NCBI GenBank assembly: GCA_038501195.1
Contig: JBBPUQ010000001.1
Coordinates: 5,890,001-5,954,000 of the forward strand
Reading direction: 5' to 3'
Source: Nemania diffusa
Taxonomy: Eukaryota; Ascomycota; Sordariomycetes; Xylariales; Xylariaceae
Length of the DNA stretch: 64,000 bases
Made by a program: the position numbers and the translations under genes. This document shows, in pieces, positions 23,668 through 36,004 of this stretch; positions within the stretch are counted from its first letter, which is position 1; each line of letters starts with the position of its first letter. The notes under the pieces are model-generated. The model was not told where the DNA came from, did not search any database, and was given only the letters and a program-made list of their open reading frames with translations.

Positions 23668-25431
23668 ATGCTACTCTCACAACAGGCACAGGCTCTAGCC
23701 GCTTGCAAAGCGCTTCAAGCTACCCTCCCAGGGCAAGTATACTGGTCTGGGAGCGATGAGTATTCTGTGTCGTCGACTGCAGGTTCGTCATTAAGTCCAC
23801 TGGCTGCTTTTTCTTGATTTAACAGTCGATCTGACATTATAACCAGCAATTTGGTCTACATCTTGCCATCTAACTCCCGAGTGTGTCTTCGAGCCACTTA
23901 CGGTGGACGACCTCAGCAATGGCATACGGTTGATCAAGGGGCATGGGTCCCTATTCGCCATCCGGAGTGGTGGTCACATGCCGAACCCAGGCGCCCAGTC
24001 GGTCGGTCATGGTGTCAGTAAGTACTATACCAATGCCTCTCATCATCTTCTCACCGGGTATCAGTATATAGAAGAGAAAACTTGTAGGCTCCCCAAATGA
24101 CTCGGTTCTGCATGCTAACTTTACCTGTTTAAGTGATCTCCATGTCCAACTTTAATAGCAAATCTCTGAACGCTGACAAGTCCGTCGCCAGCATCGGCGC
24201 AGGGCAGGTCTGGGCTGAAGTGTATAACTGGCTTGCAACCTACGGCCTTGCTGTGAACGGGGGCCGCTACCCAACTGTTGGCGTTGGCGGTGTGCTTCTC
24301 GGAGGTGGGATGGGGTACTTTTCCGGCGCGCGCGGTTGGTCCGTCGACGATATCGTGGGCTGGGAAGTCGTCCTTGGCGACGGCAGCGTCGTAGAGGTCA
24401 CGACGGCCGCGGATGATCCCCGCGCGGACCTAGCGTGGGCGCTGAGGGGCGGACATAACAACTTCGGTGTCGTGACGCGCTTCGACATGCGCACCTTCGA
24501 TGTTGGAGGGGCCTTCGGCGGTCTGGCGGTGTATAGCAGCGGAGCCGAGAAGCTGTTTTTCAATGCTCTTGTTGACTACATGGCTCCCGGCGGCGGATCC
24601 GATGATCCAAAGTCAGCTATCAACGCCGTGTCGACTTTGACACCTGTTGATGGTGATTGGCAGTATGGGTTCTTCAACGTGTACATGTATACTGAGGAGA
24701 ACCCTCGCCCGCGCGCGATAGAAAACTTCACGAGAATACCCGAAGAGCACGTTGTATTGGACGCTACGGCGCTACACTCCAGCTGGACCGCCATTCCTAA
24801 TAGCATGGCTGCAGTCGGTGCGCATGGCTTGAGGCAGCTATTTTGGACCATGACGCTGAAGGCAGATCATCGCGTCATAGCTATCACTAACGAGACATTT
24901 TATTCGGGCGCTTTTAACGAGCTTAAGGATATCGAGGGGCTCTCGATGGCGCTATCCTATCAGTCTCTGACCAGAGTCTGGTTGCAGGCTTCGAAAGAGA
25001 AGGAAGGTAACTTCATGGGATTAAGTCCAGAAAGGGATGGAGGAAGTTTCGGTGAGTTGCTTCTTACCCGGGTTACTTAACTAGTGACATTTACCTAGGG
25101 AGCCGATTCTCTGCTAACGTAATCACTAGCTACTATTCTCATACCAACATGGAAGCATGCTGCGGATGACGAAGCTGTACTCGCGTTCGTCCGCAAGTCA
25201 GCGGAAGAAATCGAGGCGAAGACCAGAAAGCTGGGCCTTTTCAACCCCTTTGTCTACCTTAATGATGCGGCGAGTGATCAGAGGCCTTTCGAAAGCTATG
25301 CAGGAGGGGTACACTTACCGAGGTTGAGGGCTATACAGGCCAAGTACGACACGGACGGATATATCCGGGATTATCTGCAGCATGGATTCGATTTGGGAGT
25401 AGAGGAGCAGGGAGGCAATGACGAACTCTAA
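23668..25431 (+). CDS. FAD-linked oxidoreductase, berberine-bridge-enzyme (BBE) type
   Basis: Four exons (23668-23782, 23847-24017, 24134-25051, 25130-25431) give 501 residues. The PP-loop IRSGGHMPNPG carries His82, the expected 8-alpha-histidyl FAD attachment. The second loop reads GGVLLGGGMGYFS and lacks the cysteine of bicovalent BBE enzymes, so a single covalent link is likely. The substrate-binding core and the C-terminal BBE segment (NPFVYLNDA) are present. No N-terminal signal peptide is evident, unlike many secreted family members. It uses O2 to oxidise alcohols or to drive ring closures. Context suggests a late oxidation step in the terpene pathway; this is inference. Confidence 0.88.
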
Positions 25432-25951
25432 AAGAACCTATTCGATATGTGTAGCCGATGGGCATACTCATCGTATAAACGAAATGATAGATTAGAGAGT
25501 AGACGAGGAGATAGATATCATCAAGAGCTAAGTGGCATTGACTATAAGCTTTGAAGGAGACATGATCAGAGGGTGAGGTAGGCCGAGTCAAAGTTTTATG
25601 AATATCAGAGATCATAATACACTTAACCCCACATTTTGAAAGGCATAGACCTGTATGGTGCTACTGTTGCAGGATGGAGACTGACTGGAAGGTAGAGGTC
25701 GAAGCTGAAGTCACCAGCCCCTGGCTACATGAGTGTACAATGTAGGCCATTCATGAGGATCTCACTCGGCAGCAGAATCCTATCGCTAGAGGAACATAAT
25801 CTTCCTATTTGTCCGACCACCGCTCTGATTAAAATATTTATGATACAAGGGGAATCTTTTCTGAAATCAGGACCTTCATTTTTCTCTATTATCCAGAATC
25901 CGATCGTCAAGGGAACGTCTCACCACTTATCCCCTAGGACATGGAACTAAT
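25432..25951. other. intergenic, nothing recognised
   Basis: 520 bp between convergent 3' ends of the FAD oxidase and MFS genes. No supported ORF. Confidence 0.6.
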
Positions 25952-27913
25952 CTACGCTGCCTCGGGGAAAACACTCTTTTCAGGCTCGCTCTCAGCTCCA
26001 GAGATGGGTTCCTCAGGGGGAGGGATCATATAGCCGGGCCATTTCGAGAGGAACGCGCAGAAGAAGGCCACACCCCACAGACCAATTCCCAAGGCCCACG
26101 ACCCACGAAGGCCATCGACGTACGCCCGCCTGATACCGTGAAGTGTGTCGCCGCTGTAGTGAGCTCCAAGATCGTAGGGTCCTATGGCCAGTACTTCCGC
26201 TGAGGTAACACCCGGCGCGTAGATTGGGACCTTCTGAATTAATATGTTGTTCGTAATTGCAGAAGATGCCGAAATGATTAGAGAGGCAGAGTAGAACTGG
26301 GTGACTACAGGTCGCAAAGCGTTTTCGTCAGTTGTTATAGTCTTATAAAGGAAGCGAAACTTGTGGTCACACTAGCGAGAATGAATAAGAGAGATCCAAC
26401 TCACCAAGGACAGCACCTAGACCGATAGCTTTATCGGCATTGTTGTTGACGATTCCTGCGGCGATAGGTGGGATTTGAATTACGCTGCCAATGCCTAGAC
26501 CCAGAAGAATTTGGTATCCAATTTGTTTCCCTAAGTCGGTATCTATGTCGAATGAGTAGATGAGACCACCAGCGACGGCCGAGATCGCTGCGCCGACAAG
26601 CATAAAAAGGGTGTATTTGCCATATTTTCCGACCGCAATAGAGGCTACAAAGCTGAAAATGGATGTGGCGCCGATGATGGGAATTGTCCGGATTCCACTG
26701 TCTTTGGGGGACAACCCAGCCGTAGCTTGGAAGTATGTTGGAAGGTTGTAGACGACTGAGAAATAAGCGCCGTAAAGGCTGCAATAGCGTTAATGTGAGC
26801 GATGGTACCCCCTACATCGGATATGCTGGAGACTTACAAAAAGAGGTAGACGCAGTTCACCCACATGTCTCTCTTCTTCATCAAGCGAACGACAACCAGG
26901 GCCCTTTCGCCTTGCCAGAACTCGTTGACAACGAAGAGGATGGATAGTACTATCCAGCCAACAAACAAGCCGATGATCGTCGACGAGTTCCATGCTTTCT
27001 CCGTACCACCCCAGGTTGTAGCAAGGATGTAGCTGATTAGAGCACCGATGAATAGAACTGTACCAATGGGGTCGAAGCTGACAGCAATCTCCTTTGCAGG
27101 GGTCTTGGTAGAAATCTTAGCATGGGCTGGTGTCTTAAAGAAGAGTAAGATGAATGCGACTGGGACACCGCCGATAGGGAGGTTGATGTAGAAGCACCAA
27201 CGCCAGGTCACATCCGATGTGAAAACACCACCGATCACAGGGCCAATGACACTGGCGACACTAAAGACGGTACCAATCATTCCAACAATGAGAGGCACCT
27301 TGTCAGGGGGGCTGACAAAGTTGGCGATTGAGTAACATCCGAGAAGAATGCCGGCGGCGCCGCCGCCCTGCACGACACGTCCCACGATTAATGCTGCGCT
27401 GTTGGGAGATACGCCGCCGATCAAGCATCCGACCTCAAACACGAACATGGCCGCGAGAAAAACGAATTTCATGTCAAAGTATTTGTAGGCCTTGCCCCAG
27501 AGCGACTGGAAGGCGGCGTACGCCAGGAAGAAAGCAGAGCCATACCAGCCGGAATCTGCGAGAGAGTTGAATTCATTCGTGATAGCGGGAATTGCTGTAG
27601 ATATAATGCTCTATTTGATTCTTGTTAGAGGTAGACAACTAGGGGGTGAGTGTTAAGTGGCTCATTTCATTGGATTACTTACGATGTCAAGACCAGCCTG
27701 TACCAAAGAGTTAGAGAGGAGATTGATGCCGCACAATTCGGAGAAAGATAGACTTACGAGGAAAATGCCGAGTAACAGGCCAGTGACAATGACAATTTGC
27801 CTCCATGTTGAGGGGTACACGATCTCGGGTGTTGTCTTTGGAGTGTCGGATGGTGGTGTCTCTGAAGCTTCATCGCGGACAATGTCCGAAGGCGCTGGCT
27901 TAGTAGTCTCCAT
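25952..27913 (-). CDS. MFS efflux transporter, DHA2 (AflT/ToxA-like)
   Basis: Five exons (27913-27758, 27697-27683, 27610-26838, 26778-26405, 26304-25952) give 556 residues. Exon 2 is only 15 nt and encodes AGLDI, restoring the first-helix motif of the family. Many hydrophobic helices are visible, with a charged cytosolic N-terminus and a Glu-rich C-terminus, as in 14-helix drug/toxin exporters. Recognisable blocks are GWYGSAFFLAYAAFQSLWGK and VGRVVQGGGAAG. It is likely a plasma-membrane proton antiporter exporting the cluster product or conferring self-protection. The ATG at 27913 was preferred; the frame is open about 18 nt upstream but without ATG. It is divergent from the AflR-like ORF at 28581. 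Confidence 0.9.
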
Positions 27914-28359
27914 TTCGACTGAACTGACCAAGTTCCCTCAATGCGCCTCGCCCAAGTCGGTCAGTACCAATGTTGAAGTTTACTGTCGTGAGTTGATCTC
28001 GAATCTAGTCAGTAATGGCGGGGAGGATCGACTTTCTATAGCAACCCCCGTATAGAGATTCTGAAGGCGACTGCTTCTCACAAGTCGCGCCACATACACG
28101 AGACATGAAATAGGTACGCGATCTAATAATCGCTAAGATGCCTAGCCAGGGGTCCTAGTAGGTATTTTAAAGCGTGTTGCAACTTCATGTTGCTCAGAAA
28201 CGCTTATTCAGAATAAAATTGCATCGGGGCCTTTTCGTTACGCCCCTTCGCCCTCTATTCCACCCCTTCTCCCGTAGTCGCGATTGCGTTATCATCGTGA
28301 AATTGGCCGCATTTGTCAACAGCTTGAATCGGGGCTTTTCCGTGGCGTTTCGTGTCGTT

Positions 28360-28370
28360 TCGTGTCTCGA
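28360..28370. promoter_or_regulatory. candidate AflR-type operator TCG(N5)CGA
   Basis: The sequence TCGTGTCTCGA matches the palindromic AflR consensus TCGN5CGA. It lies 447 bp upstream of the MFS start and 211 bp upstream of the AflR-like ORF start, with AflR-like zinc-cluster genes nearby. One chance match in several hundred bp is possible, so binding is inference. Confidence 0.4.
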
Positions 28371-28492
28371 TTATGGTCAAGCTGACTAAGGTCGAACAGA
28401 AAAAAAACCCCGACAAAGCACCCGATACTCCACGACAGGAAAAAGGACCCGAAAGGACCCGAACAACCCCTCGATAAAAAAAGACCCGAATA

Positions 28493-28511
28493 CCCCCCCC
28501 CCCCCCCCCCC
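28493..28511. repeat. C19 homopolymer
   Basis: A run of 19 cytosines, 70 bp upstream of the ATG at 28581. It may be hypermutable or form unusual DNA structure; the length may also be a sequencing estimate. Confidence 0.9.
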
Positions 28512-28580
28512 ATTCTTCACCATGATCAATAATCAACCCGAAATGTGACAGAAAACACCCGTAAAGTACCTGCTGCGGAT

Positions 28581-29417
28581 ATGTTTAGAAATCAACCAGC
28601 TGATGCAATGCATGCTCATCCTCCGGGGAGTTCTAGCCACATAGCCGCCGCAGACGCACCGACTTCTAGTATCAACAACGCTCTAGATCATGGCACTATG
28701 CCCAGACCCACCACGAGTACAGATACTCATGCAGGGCCGGGTCCAGAGTTCAACTTCGCGCAGGTTCCATCACAGGTAGCAGCGACATCATGTGAGTGCG
28801 AGCCCGAGACGGCACGTTTACTCCGTCTCTGCCAGCGCCCTGCTGCCCACACTCCGTCGCCACCCGAGCCCTCGTCGTCGCCCTTGTCGATGTCGGCGTC
28901 GCTGCTGTCGTCAGCGCCCGCGCAGGAGTCCGCCGCTGGCCATGCCAAACCCGCGGCCTTCGAGGCGTTCCTCGCGTCCACGCTCGCTATGGCGCATAAC
29001 CTCGTGCAGCACTGGGGGACCATCAACGGCTGCTCGAGCGCGCATTCGCACATCACGCCCCGGACCCTCTGCTCCATGACCGACGCCATCGGCATGATTC
29101 TGCGAGACCATGAGTTGGCCGTCGACGCTATGTCCCAGCTGTCGCATCGCAATGGTACGGCTGCTGCTTCGGAAAAGCTGAACACGCCGAGGGCGTCAAT
29201 AGGCAAGCTGGAGCTGGATCCCTCGGAAGCTGCTATTGTCATACAGGAATCACTGAAGCATTCTATTATTCGCTTGGCGGCGATGCTGCAAGATATTGAG
29301 GAGGAGGCCGCCTTGCTAAGTCAAGATCAGTCGCCGTTGCGAGATAAAGACGTCAAAGGCCTCATCACGCGATTATTTCGGATGCTAGCAAATGTAAATA
29401 GGATAGCGACAGCATAG
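28581..29417 (+). CDS. AflR-C-terminal-like protein lacking a zinc cluster
   Basis: A single exon of 278 residues from the first ATG (28581); the frame is open from 28545 after a stop at 28539-28541. The Ser/Pro/Ala-rich N-terminus is followed by CECEPETARLLRLCQ and by helical segments ending GKLELDPSEAAIVIQESLKH. This resembles the C-terminal domain of AflR-type regulators. No Zn2Cys6 cluster is encoded in it or visible in the 600 bp upstream. It could be a regulator that lost its DNA-binding domain, a dominant-negative partner or a co-activator. It ends 114 bp from the tail of a convergent AflR-like gene. The domain assignment is from memory and moderate. Confidence 0.6.
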   Translation: MFRNQPADAMHAHPPGSSSHIAAADAPTSSINNALDHGTMPRPTTSTDTHAGPGPEFNFAQVPSQVAATSCECEPETARLLRLCQRPAAHTPSPPEPSSSPLSMSASLLSSAPAQESAAGHAKPAAFEAFLASTLAMAHNLVQHWGTINGCSSAHSHITPRTLCSMTDAIGMILRDHELAVDAMSQLSHRNGTAAASEKLNTPRASIGKLELDPSEAAIVIQESLKHSIIRLAAMLQDIEEEAALLSQDQSPLRDKDVKGLITRLFRMLANVNRIATA

Positions 29418-29531
29418 AATTGACTTTTTGTAATACCATGTCAAACTACACAAGTTAAGTTGTAATAGGTGATAGCTTGTGAAATGTTGTACATTCCCGT
29501 GCTGTATAGAAACCTACACCTGTGCTATGTA

Positions 29532-31028
29532 TTACAAGAGCATCATAGCTCCTTGCATCGACTCCGTCCTTCTCCTCAGATCGTCTAAAAGAGTACCGGT
29601 CACCTGGCTGAAAACCGCAGTACTGCCGCCCCAATCAAGCGGATTACTCGATGGCTGCCCTCGTTTCTGCGCCACCGCTCGCGTGGTGCGCCTGATAGTT
29701 TCCAGCGACTCCAGCGCGCTCAGCATCCTCTGCACCCGCAACTTCAGTATGCGGCCCATGGCGTCCGATTTCGCCTGGGTCTGCACCACGAAGTTCCCGA
29801 TGCGCAGGTCGCGATGCGACTCCATCTCAAGCGACACGCACGGCTTAATGAACGAGTTGCGAAGCGAGCGCTGCAGCCGGCGCGCCGACAGGCTCGAGAC
29901 CCCGGGGGTCGCGGACCACAGGAAGTCGTTGGCTCTGTCCATGCTCTGCGCCGAGCGGGCGGCTAGGTGGAACATGCTCTCGAGCATTCCGATGACGCGC
30001 TCGGCTAGGAGGACGAGGCTTAGGAGAACGGGTCGGTCTGAGGTGAGGCAGAGCCCGCGGCTCATCACATCTTGTGATGGGAATTGAGAGCAATCGTTTG
30101 GATCACTGGGTGGAAGAGCTACTTTGTGACCGGCGCATGTAGATATACGATGTTGAATTACGTTGAAGTCGCGCTCGGCTTCGAGTACAATGTCTATAGG
30201 TGGTGGTACAGTTGTGCGTGCTAGCGCTTGCTCAAGAGTAGCGGTACGCATGAGCAGCGCCGAGTAACAGTCAGTCGCTTCTTCGGACTCTAGTATATGG
30301 CTTGCTTGAGGGGTATTTGTATAGGCTGCTCCATCAACGAATGTTTCCGTACTTGCTACCGTGTTATTGCTCTCTGGCTGTACCTGTGGAGGCGACTGTG
30401 TCGCGCCCGAGAGCTGATGATGGTCTGAGATCCATGTATCTACCACGGAGCGAAACAAGTCATCGCTGTGGTTTGGCCGTAGTAATAAGGGTTGGGGAGA
30501 CGCGGTTATTTGAGAATGGATATCTAGAGGGAGGTTGTCAGAGCCCTCCATCGGCACATCTATCATGCTAGAGTCAAGTTGACAGACTCTGGAATCACCT
30601 AAGCTCGTAGCCAGAGTTGAGGCCGTAGTTTCATGGGAGTCTTATTGGTATTAGTACACGAATAGTAAAGTGATTTTGTGAAAATGGTAATACGTACCAC
30701 TAGGTGATAGCGTCGATGCCTCCCTAGCGATAGACGCTGGGCTCTCATTCTCTCGATCATCATCTTCGCCTTCTTCTTGCTCCTCACTAAAGCTAGGAAC
30801 CGCTTCCCCGCTGATCGCTTTCCTCGGCCGGCCGATTTTCCGGAAAGGACTGTAAACGCATTTCATGCGTCTATGTGAACATCTCTTACAAGTTGGTTTT
30901 TCACGGCTACACTTAACCTTGTTGTTCTGGCATCGATCGCACGATTGACGAAACCTCATGGAATCAGTCGGGCTAGCTGGGATCACAGCACCACCGCAGT
31001 CACCCGAGAGCGCGCCCGGCGTCGCCAT
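29532..31028 (-). CDS. Zn2Cys6 transcription factor with AflR-like C-terminal domain
   Basis: Two exons (31028-30698, 30598-29532) around a 99-nt intron give 465 residues. The zinc cluster is complete: Cys30, 33, 40, 47, 50, 57 (C2C6C6C2C6C), followed by an RKIGRPRKA basic patch and an acidic stretch. The C-terminal half contains the helical AflR-like region (SDRPVLLSLVLLAERVIGMLESMF; LRIGNFVVQTQAKSDAMGRILKLRVQRML). The intron falls shortly after the zinc-cluster exon. Likely nuclear; a pathway-specific activator by family, with TCGN5CGA as the expected type of target site. It is convergent with the zinc-less AflR-like gene and divergent from the P450 at 32836. Confidence 0.85.
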
Positions 31029-32835
31029 ATATGAGTTGATTGGACCGCGAAGTCTGGCTTGGAGCACCGCACACTCCCCTGATAAAAGTTAAAATTCCCT
31101 CCTGTGGTAGAGTTTTGATCAATGGATTAATATTGTTAAGATGCGCGACTGAACTATCGTGTTTTGCAAAGACGCCCCTTAAATATATCAATTATCTAGA
31201 TTCTTTTCTTTCTCGCCTTGACTTAGAGTAGATAAGTAGGTACCTGTCGAGATCTTGCTTGAGAGCCCGAGCTGTGGCTGACGTGGCTGAGTTATGTGGC
31301 TATATAAATCATCGAATTCATTATTAATTGCCAAGACATTACTTTGTAAGGACTCGAAGGTTAGTTGGGGCGGCCAAATTTGCTTCATACTATCAATACC
31401 AAGTTCAGTATTTAGCAAAGTTGAATATAGGCTTATTTACATCTTGAAGTTGACTTAAAAACTTCAACTAGCAACTTAATACTTTAAATACCTACTTCCT
31501 TCTTCGCAATTCTCGGGTGTGTTTAGTCTAACTTACTATGATGCTCCATATCTTAGCCATATTCAGTTAGCCAAGGAGCAAACTTTCTTTAGTATCCCTT
31601 TGAATGCCCCTCCGGCATAGCGACTTAAAAGTGGGGTGGCGGGGCCGAGCTTTACTTGCATACACCCAATAAAACTATTATCCGAGCATGACTTATCGCG
31701 TATATATAAATAGGTTCGGGCCCATTATGCAATTTTTAAGTCATTATGCCGAAGGGGCATTTAATGGGATAGGTACCTAATCTAATGTATTCTAGTTCTA
31801 TGTCCTATCATATGTATGTATCGAAAATGCCTACATATGTACATTTTCGTCCCTTTCTCGTTATTGCATATACTCTCAAGGTTGGTATCAATGTAATATG
31901 TAATTGATAGAGGAGCGTTCCCCACACGTTCATACAAATTAGGCTACTTAGTCGATGACGAAAGCAGAAACCAATCATTTCTCTAAGTATCCGGAGGCCT
32001 CTCAAAGAATGAAACAATGGCCCTACTGCTTTATTATCAAGCGACATCTTGAACACTACTTCTGAAGCGATCTTCGCATTAACATCCTTACATATGATTA
32101 AATCGGCCGCGGCGATCCACACTTTCGGCACGATACATCTACAGGACCCGATGTAGGAACCGCCGGTGCAGGATGGGGGCTACGCTACTTATTAGTACAC
32201 GCCCTTTTAGTGCTTGCCACCGGCATGTCTCATGCATGCATATGCGTGGTGTGTTATCTCTCGTCTGTTGGATGTAGCGTAGTATGCACATCGGGTGATT
32301 GTCTCGCTGCATATTTGTCACCTGACTTGACAAATACACGGCAGTCTCTACTTACATACTAGTAGTTGACGTGTGGCTATGCGGAAGAGATGCGGCTTAC
32401 ATTCCAAGGCCGCTAACTTAGGGGCGCCGGCTATGCAGCGACGGCAGCATGGAAGCGTAGAATTGTCTAGCCTAGCGTAGCCGTTGAGATGCAGCTCGGG
32501 AGCGTAGCGTACTTTGCACCGGCTGAAATGGTGTGTAACAAATTCCGCATTTGGTCATGTAACCACATTTGTGGTAATCGTCGAACCAAGGGGTCGTTCG
32601 GCTTACAAACATCGCGGACTACCTATCTTGTCGTCATTCAACCGGAAGTATGTCTCAGTCTGTGACCTATGCGATTCTACTCCTCATGGTGAAGACAAGA
32701 ATAGGGGCTACTATATACATAACCCATATGTCAACATAGGCAGCTAATTAAACATGGCTATAGATATAGAACTTCTAATCTAAAACTTCAAAACTACCTA
32801 GGGGAGATCTGCATATCGTGCATCTCAGCTACAAA
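31029..32835. other. intergenic, divergent promoters, nothing else recognised
   Basis: 1.8 kb between divergent starts. Only short frames (for example 76 codons on minus at 31188-31418) without family resemblance. AT-rich around 31450-31800. Confidence 0.55.
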
Positions 32836-34737
32836 ATGAAACTTCTTGCGTTATTCGTTTGCCTCAGTGCCCTCGTGTACTATGCTATTCGATATCTAAG
32901 AAATGCTCGACGTCCTCCACTACCCCCAGGCCCCAAAGGCCTCCCTTTGGTAGGGAACCTAAACGATCTCCCCAAGGGCGATAGCATGGAAACGTTCCAT
33001 TGGCTCAAGCACAAGGACAAATATGGTTCGTTTCGTGTTATTTGTTAAAGGATATTAGGATGATACTAATCCGGGGTGGCGCCTTCTCCTTGCTAGGCCC
33101 GATCAGTTCTGTCACTGTTATGGGTCAAACTATAGTCATATTAAATGATGCCGACCTGACATTCGAGCTCTTCGAGAAGCGGTCAACTAAATATTCTTCA
33201 AGGCCAAAGCAGGTTGTCGCCGGTGAAATGTACGTTTGAAAACTCTTCTTTCCTTGAATATCGGGATGTGAAATTCGGTGTGACGTTTGCACGAGGTTAG
33301 AACAGCGTTGATGCAATGACACAGATTAGGTTGGCAACATACACCTGGCGGCTCTCCAAACAATGCCCGATGGAGAACGATTCGTAAGAACATGAACCGC
33401 GTCATCGGTACTAAGGCAGCTGCAGCACAGTTCCATGAGTTGCAAGAAGCTGAGGTTGGCCACTTTCTGCTTCATCTGCTAGAAACCCCCGAGAGATTCC
33501 TCGATCATATCCAAAGGTATTTCTCTCCTAACCTTGTTTATCATTATTCCTTCGCTGATCTATAGGCGTTTTCAGGCAAGCCGGGGCAGTCATATTAAAA
33601 ATTGCTTATGGATATGTCGCTGAGTCGCACAAGAAAGACCATTTGATAGATATTGTGGGCGAAGCAATGGAAAACTTTGTGCACGCAGCAGTGCCTGGTG
33701 CTTTCATGGCTGATATAATCCCATTTTGTACGTATTCTACTATCATGCTGATTTGCCTGTCACGAAAACTCACTATCAGTAGTAAAATCGGTGCCCGATT
33801 GGTTCCCAGGTACAGGGTGGAAACAGATTGCTTACAAGTGGCGAGACGAACTTGCTGAGGTTACGGAGAAGCCTTATGCTTTCACCAAGTACCAGATGTC
33901 TCGGGGCGAGAACGAAATCTCCTTCCTGTCACGGTTGTTAGAAGCTGGTGACTCGACTGAAGAAGAAAAGCACACGAACAAGTGGTCAGCTATGTCTCTG
34001 TATACTGCTGGCGCAGATTCGGTGAGTCGTTTCTGTACACACTCTATCTTCTGTCGTATCACTTATAAGTTTTATAGACGGTATCGGTCATCGCCGCGTG
34101 GTTCCTTGCAATGACAAACTTCCCAGACGTCCAGGTGAAGGCCCAGGAAGAGATCGATCGAGTTGTGGGACAGGGCCGTCTCCCTACCCTTTCCGATCGT
34201 GATAATCTGCCATACGTTGAAGCTACAGTGAAGGAGGTTTACCGCTGGCATCCCGTGGCGCCAATGGGTATCCCGCATGCTAGTACTGAGGATGATATAT
34301 GCGAGGGGTACTTGATTCCTAAGGGATCAATGTTGTTCGCCAATGTCTGGCACTTCACGCATGACCCCAATATTCACCCTGAGCCCATGGTTTTCAAGCC
34401 GGAGCGCTTCCTCGGGGACAAGCAAGAGAGAGATCCCCATCTATTCGTATGGGGGTTTGGCCGTCGAGTCTGTCCTGGGCGTATCCTAGCTGACAACACT
34501 GTGTGGCTGACTATAGCACAATGCCTAGCAGTGTATGGGATCGGCAGGCCAGTAGAAAACGGCAGAGAAGTGACGCCTCCCCCAGCATTTCAACCAGGAG
34601 TGGCCAGTCATCCAGTACCCTTCAAGTGCACGGTAAAACCTAGGTCCTCACATCACAAAAAGCTGGTTGAATTGATCGAAACCACTTATCCATGGGAGGA
34701 GAGTCATAGCAAGGTCCTTGAACATATGGCTTATTAG
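32836..34737 (+). CDS. cytochrome P450, O-methylsterigmatocystin-oxidoreductase-like (CYP64-related)
   Basis: Six exons (32836-33025, 33097-33229, 33325-33516, 33576-33727, 33780-34021, 34078-34737) give 522 residues. There is an N-terminal anchor at residues 1-20, then the proline hinge RRPPLPPGPKGLPLVGN, typical of this subfamily. The I-helix is AGADST, ExxR is at 356-359 (KEVYR), and the haem signature is FGRRVCPGR with Cys435. The acceptor at 33324 was chosen over one at 33330 because it keeps the frame into WRTIRKNMNRVIG. It would be an ER monooxygenase. It belongs to a different P450 family from the other three here, so it likely acts on a different position or step. Confidence 0.88.
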
Positions 34738-36004
34738 ACGCGCCCTTTAATTTACAATATTTGACTTTTGAGTTTAAGCACGAGGTATATGTAATCTACA
34801 ACAAGTACTGCTAATCTAATAGTCTGATGTTAAAACGGAACGTGTAAATAGCACACACCGCACTTTCGAGACTGCCAAGTAGTCATAATAGCACTTCCAA
34901 AGCTTTCACATATATTCAGAATACTACTGATAGATCAACGCCATAGTAGAATATCTGAGTAGGAAATCTGCCCGGCTAACTAAGTGAAAACACTCGACTG
35001 AAAAGACTGTTCGAAATAAATAAAAGAAATCAACGCAAATGAGAAAGACTAACCCTAATCAATAATTACCCCTTACTTCCTAGCGCAGGTTTACCCGCAC
35101 TGTTACAATGTGAGGGCATTAATACACTTCTAAGCCTCACTGGACGCAATTATCGCCAGGTTTTCCTATAATACACGGCAAAAGAGTCAGCAGATTCTAT
35201 GTTGTTTAGGATTGGCTAAATCTAGTATACTTCCCCTATACGAACTGGCTATATGCACGCTTCGTTTTACAGGCGCTCAGGTTCATGGAAATGCGCATAT
35301 GTACCGTTATTTCCAAGCTCGCAATAACGGCCTCGGTTTGCGACATTAGTATCAAGTTCCCCTTCGTTAAAATAGATATTAGCGGACTTTCACAAATCAC
35401 TTGAACTGAAAGGCGACCTTCGCTCCTGTTAAGCAATCCTGCCGGAGGAGTCATAATAATCAGCAATGTCAGTAAGATTGAGTCAGCTGAGCTGCATGAT
35501 AGAAGCGCCTTGCAGACGCCTTGCTGCAGCAACAACCAACTGTTATAGAGATGTATGTCTCGCAAAGACTGGTTGCTTACTCACTATGAGCCTTATCCCT
35601 CCTTAGATCCTATAAGACGAGGGCTTATTGATCAACTCGGGGTAGCTATGCATGCCGGTGAGAGCTCAGAGCCAGACCGCCGCTCGATCTGTTTTGTCAA
35701 CCCACGTGCTTGCTCCTGAATTTCAGCCTCGCTGAAACAATTCTGCTGTCATGCAGCATTGCATTGCACCTTGCATGGTTTAAGTATGCATACCTAATGA
35801 TAGTGGCGATAAAGGGTGCATGAACAACCCCAGCTATATCAATAAGTAAGCATAGTATTCCCCGATGCAGGTGTCAATAAGATTTGGTGAACGATAATAT
35901 CGATTTGTAAGCTAAACTCTGCTCTTGTTACTACGAGCATAACAAAAAACAAATATCAAAACAACACACTATGATTTGCCTGGTATAAAACATGGGACAG
36001 TATT
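34738..36004. other. intergenic, nothing recognised
   Basis: 1.27 kb between convergent 3' ends. A 109-codon minus-strand frame at 35236-35565 has no recognisable domain. No repeats or RNA genes seen. Confidence 0.55.

Larger units (their letters stand above)
27914..28580. promoter_or_regulatory. divergent promoter with repeats between MFS and AflR-like genes
   Basis: 667 bp without a supported ORF. It holds a TCGN5CGA site (28360-28370), a doubled CGTTTCGTGT-like motif just before it, a doubled AAAGGACCCG motif near 28440-28460 and a C19 tract. The strand composition is unusually polypyrimidine/purine-skewed. Confidence 0.6.

Noticed and set aside
28727..29242. 171-codon minus-strand frame across the AflR-like gene
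   Set aside because: Ala/Ser/Asp-rich mirror of the coding strand; no independent support.
31188..31418. 76-codon minus-strand frame upstream of the AflR-like factor
   Set aside because: No family resemblance; more likely 5' flank. It was considered as an extra exon but there is no in-frame link to the zinc-cluster exon.
33325..33420. Apparent frameshift in the P450 at 32836-34737
   Set aside because: Using the CAG acceptor at 33324 instead of the TAG at 33330 restores frame into WRTIRKNMNRVIG; no frameshift is needed.
35236..35565. 109-codon minus-strand frame
   Set aside because: No domain, signal or splice context; between convergent genes.
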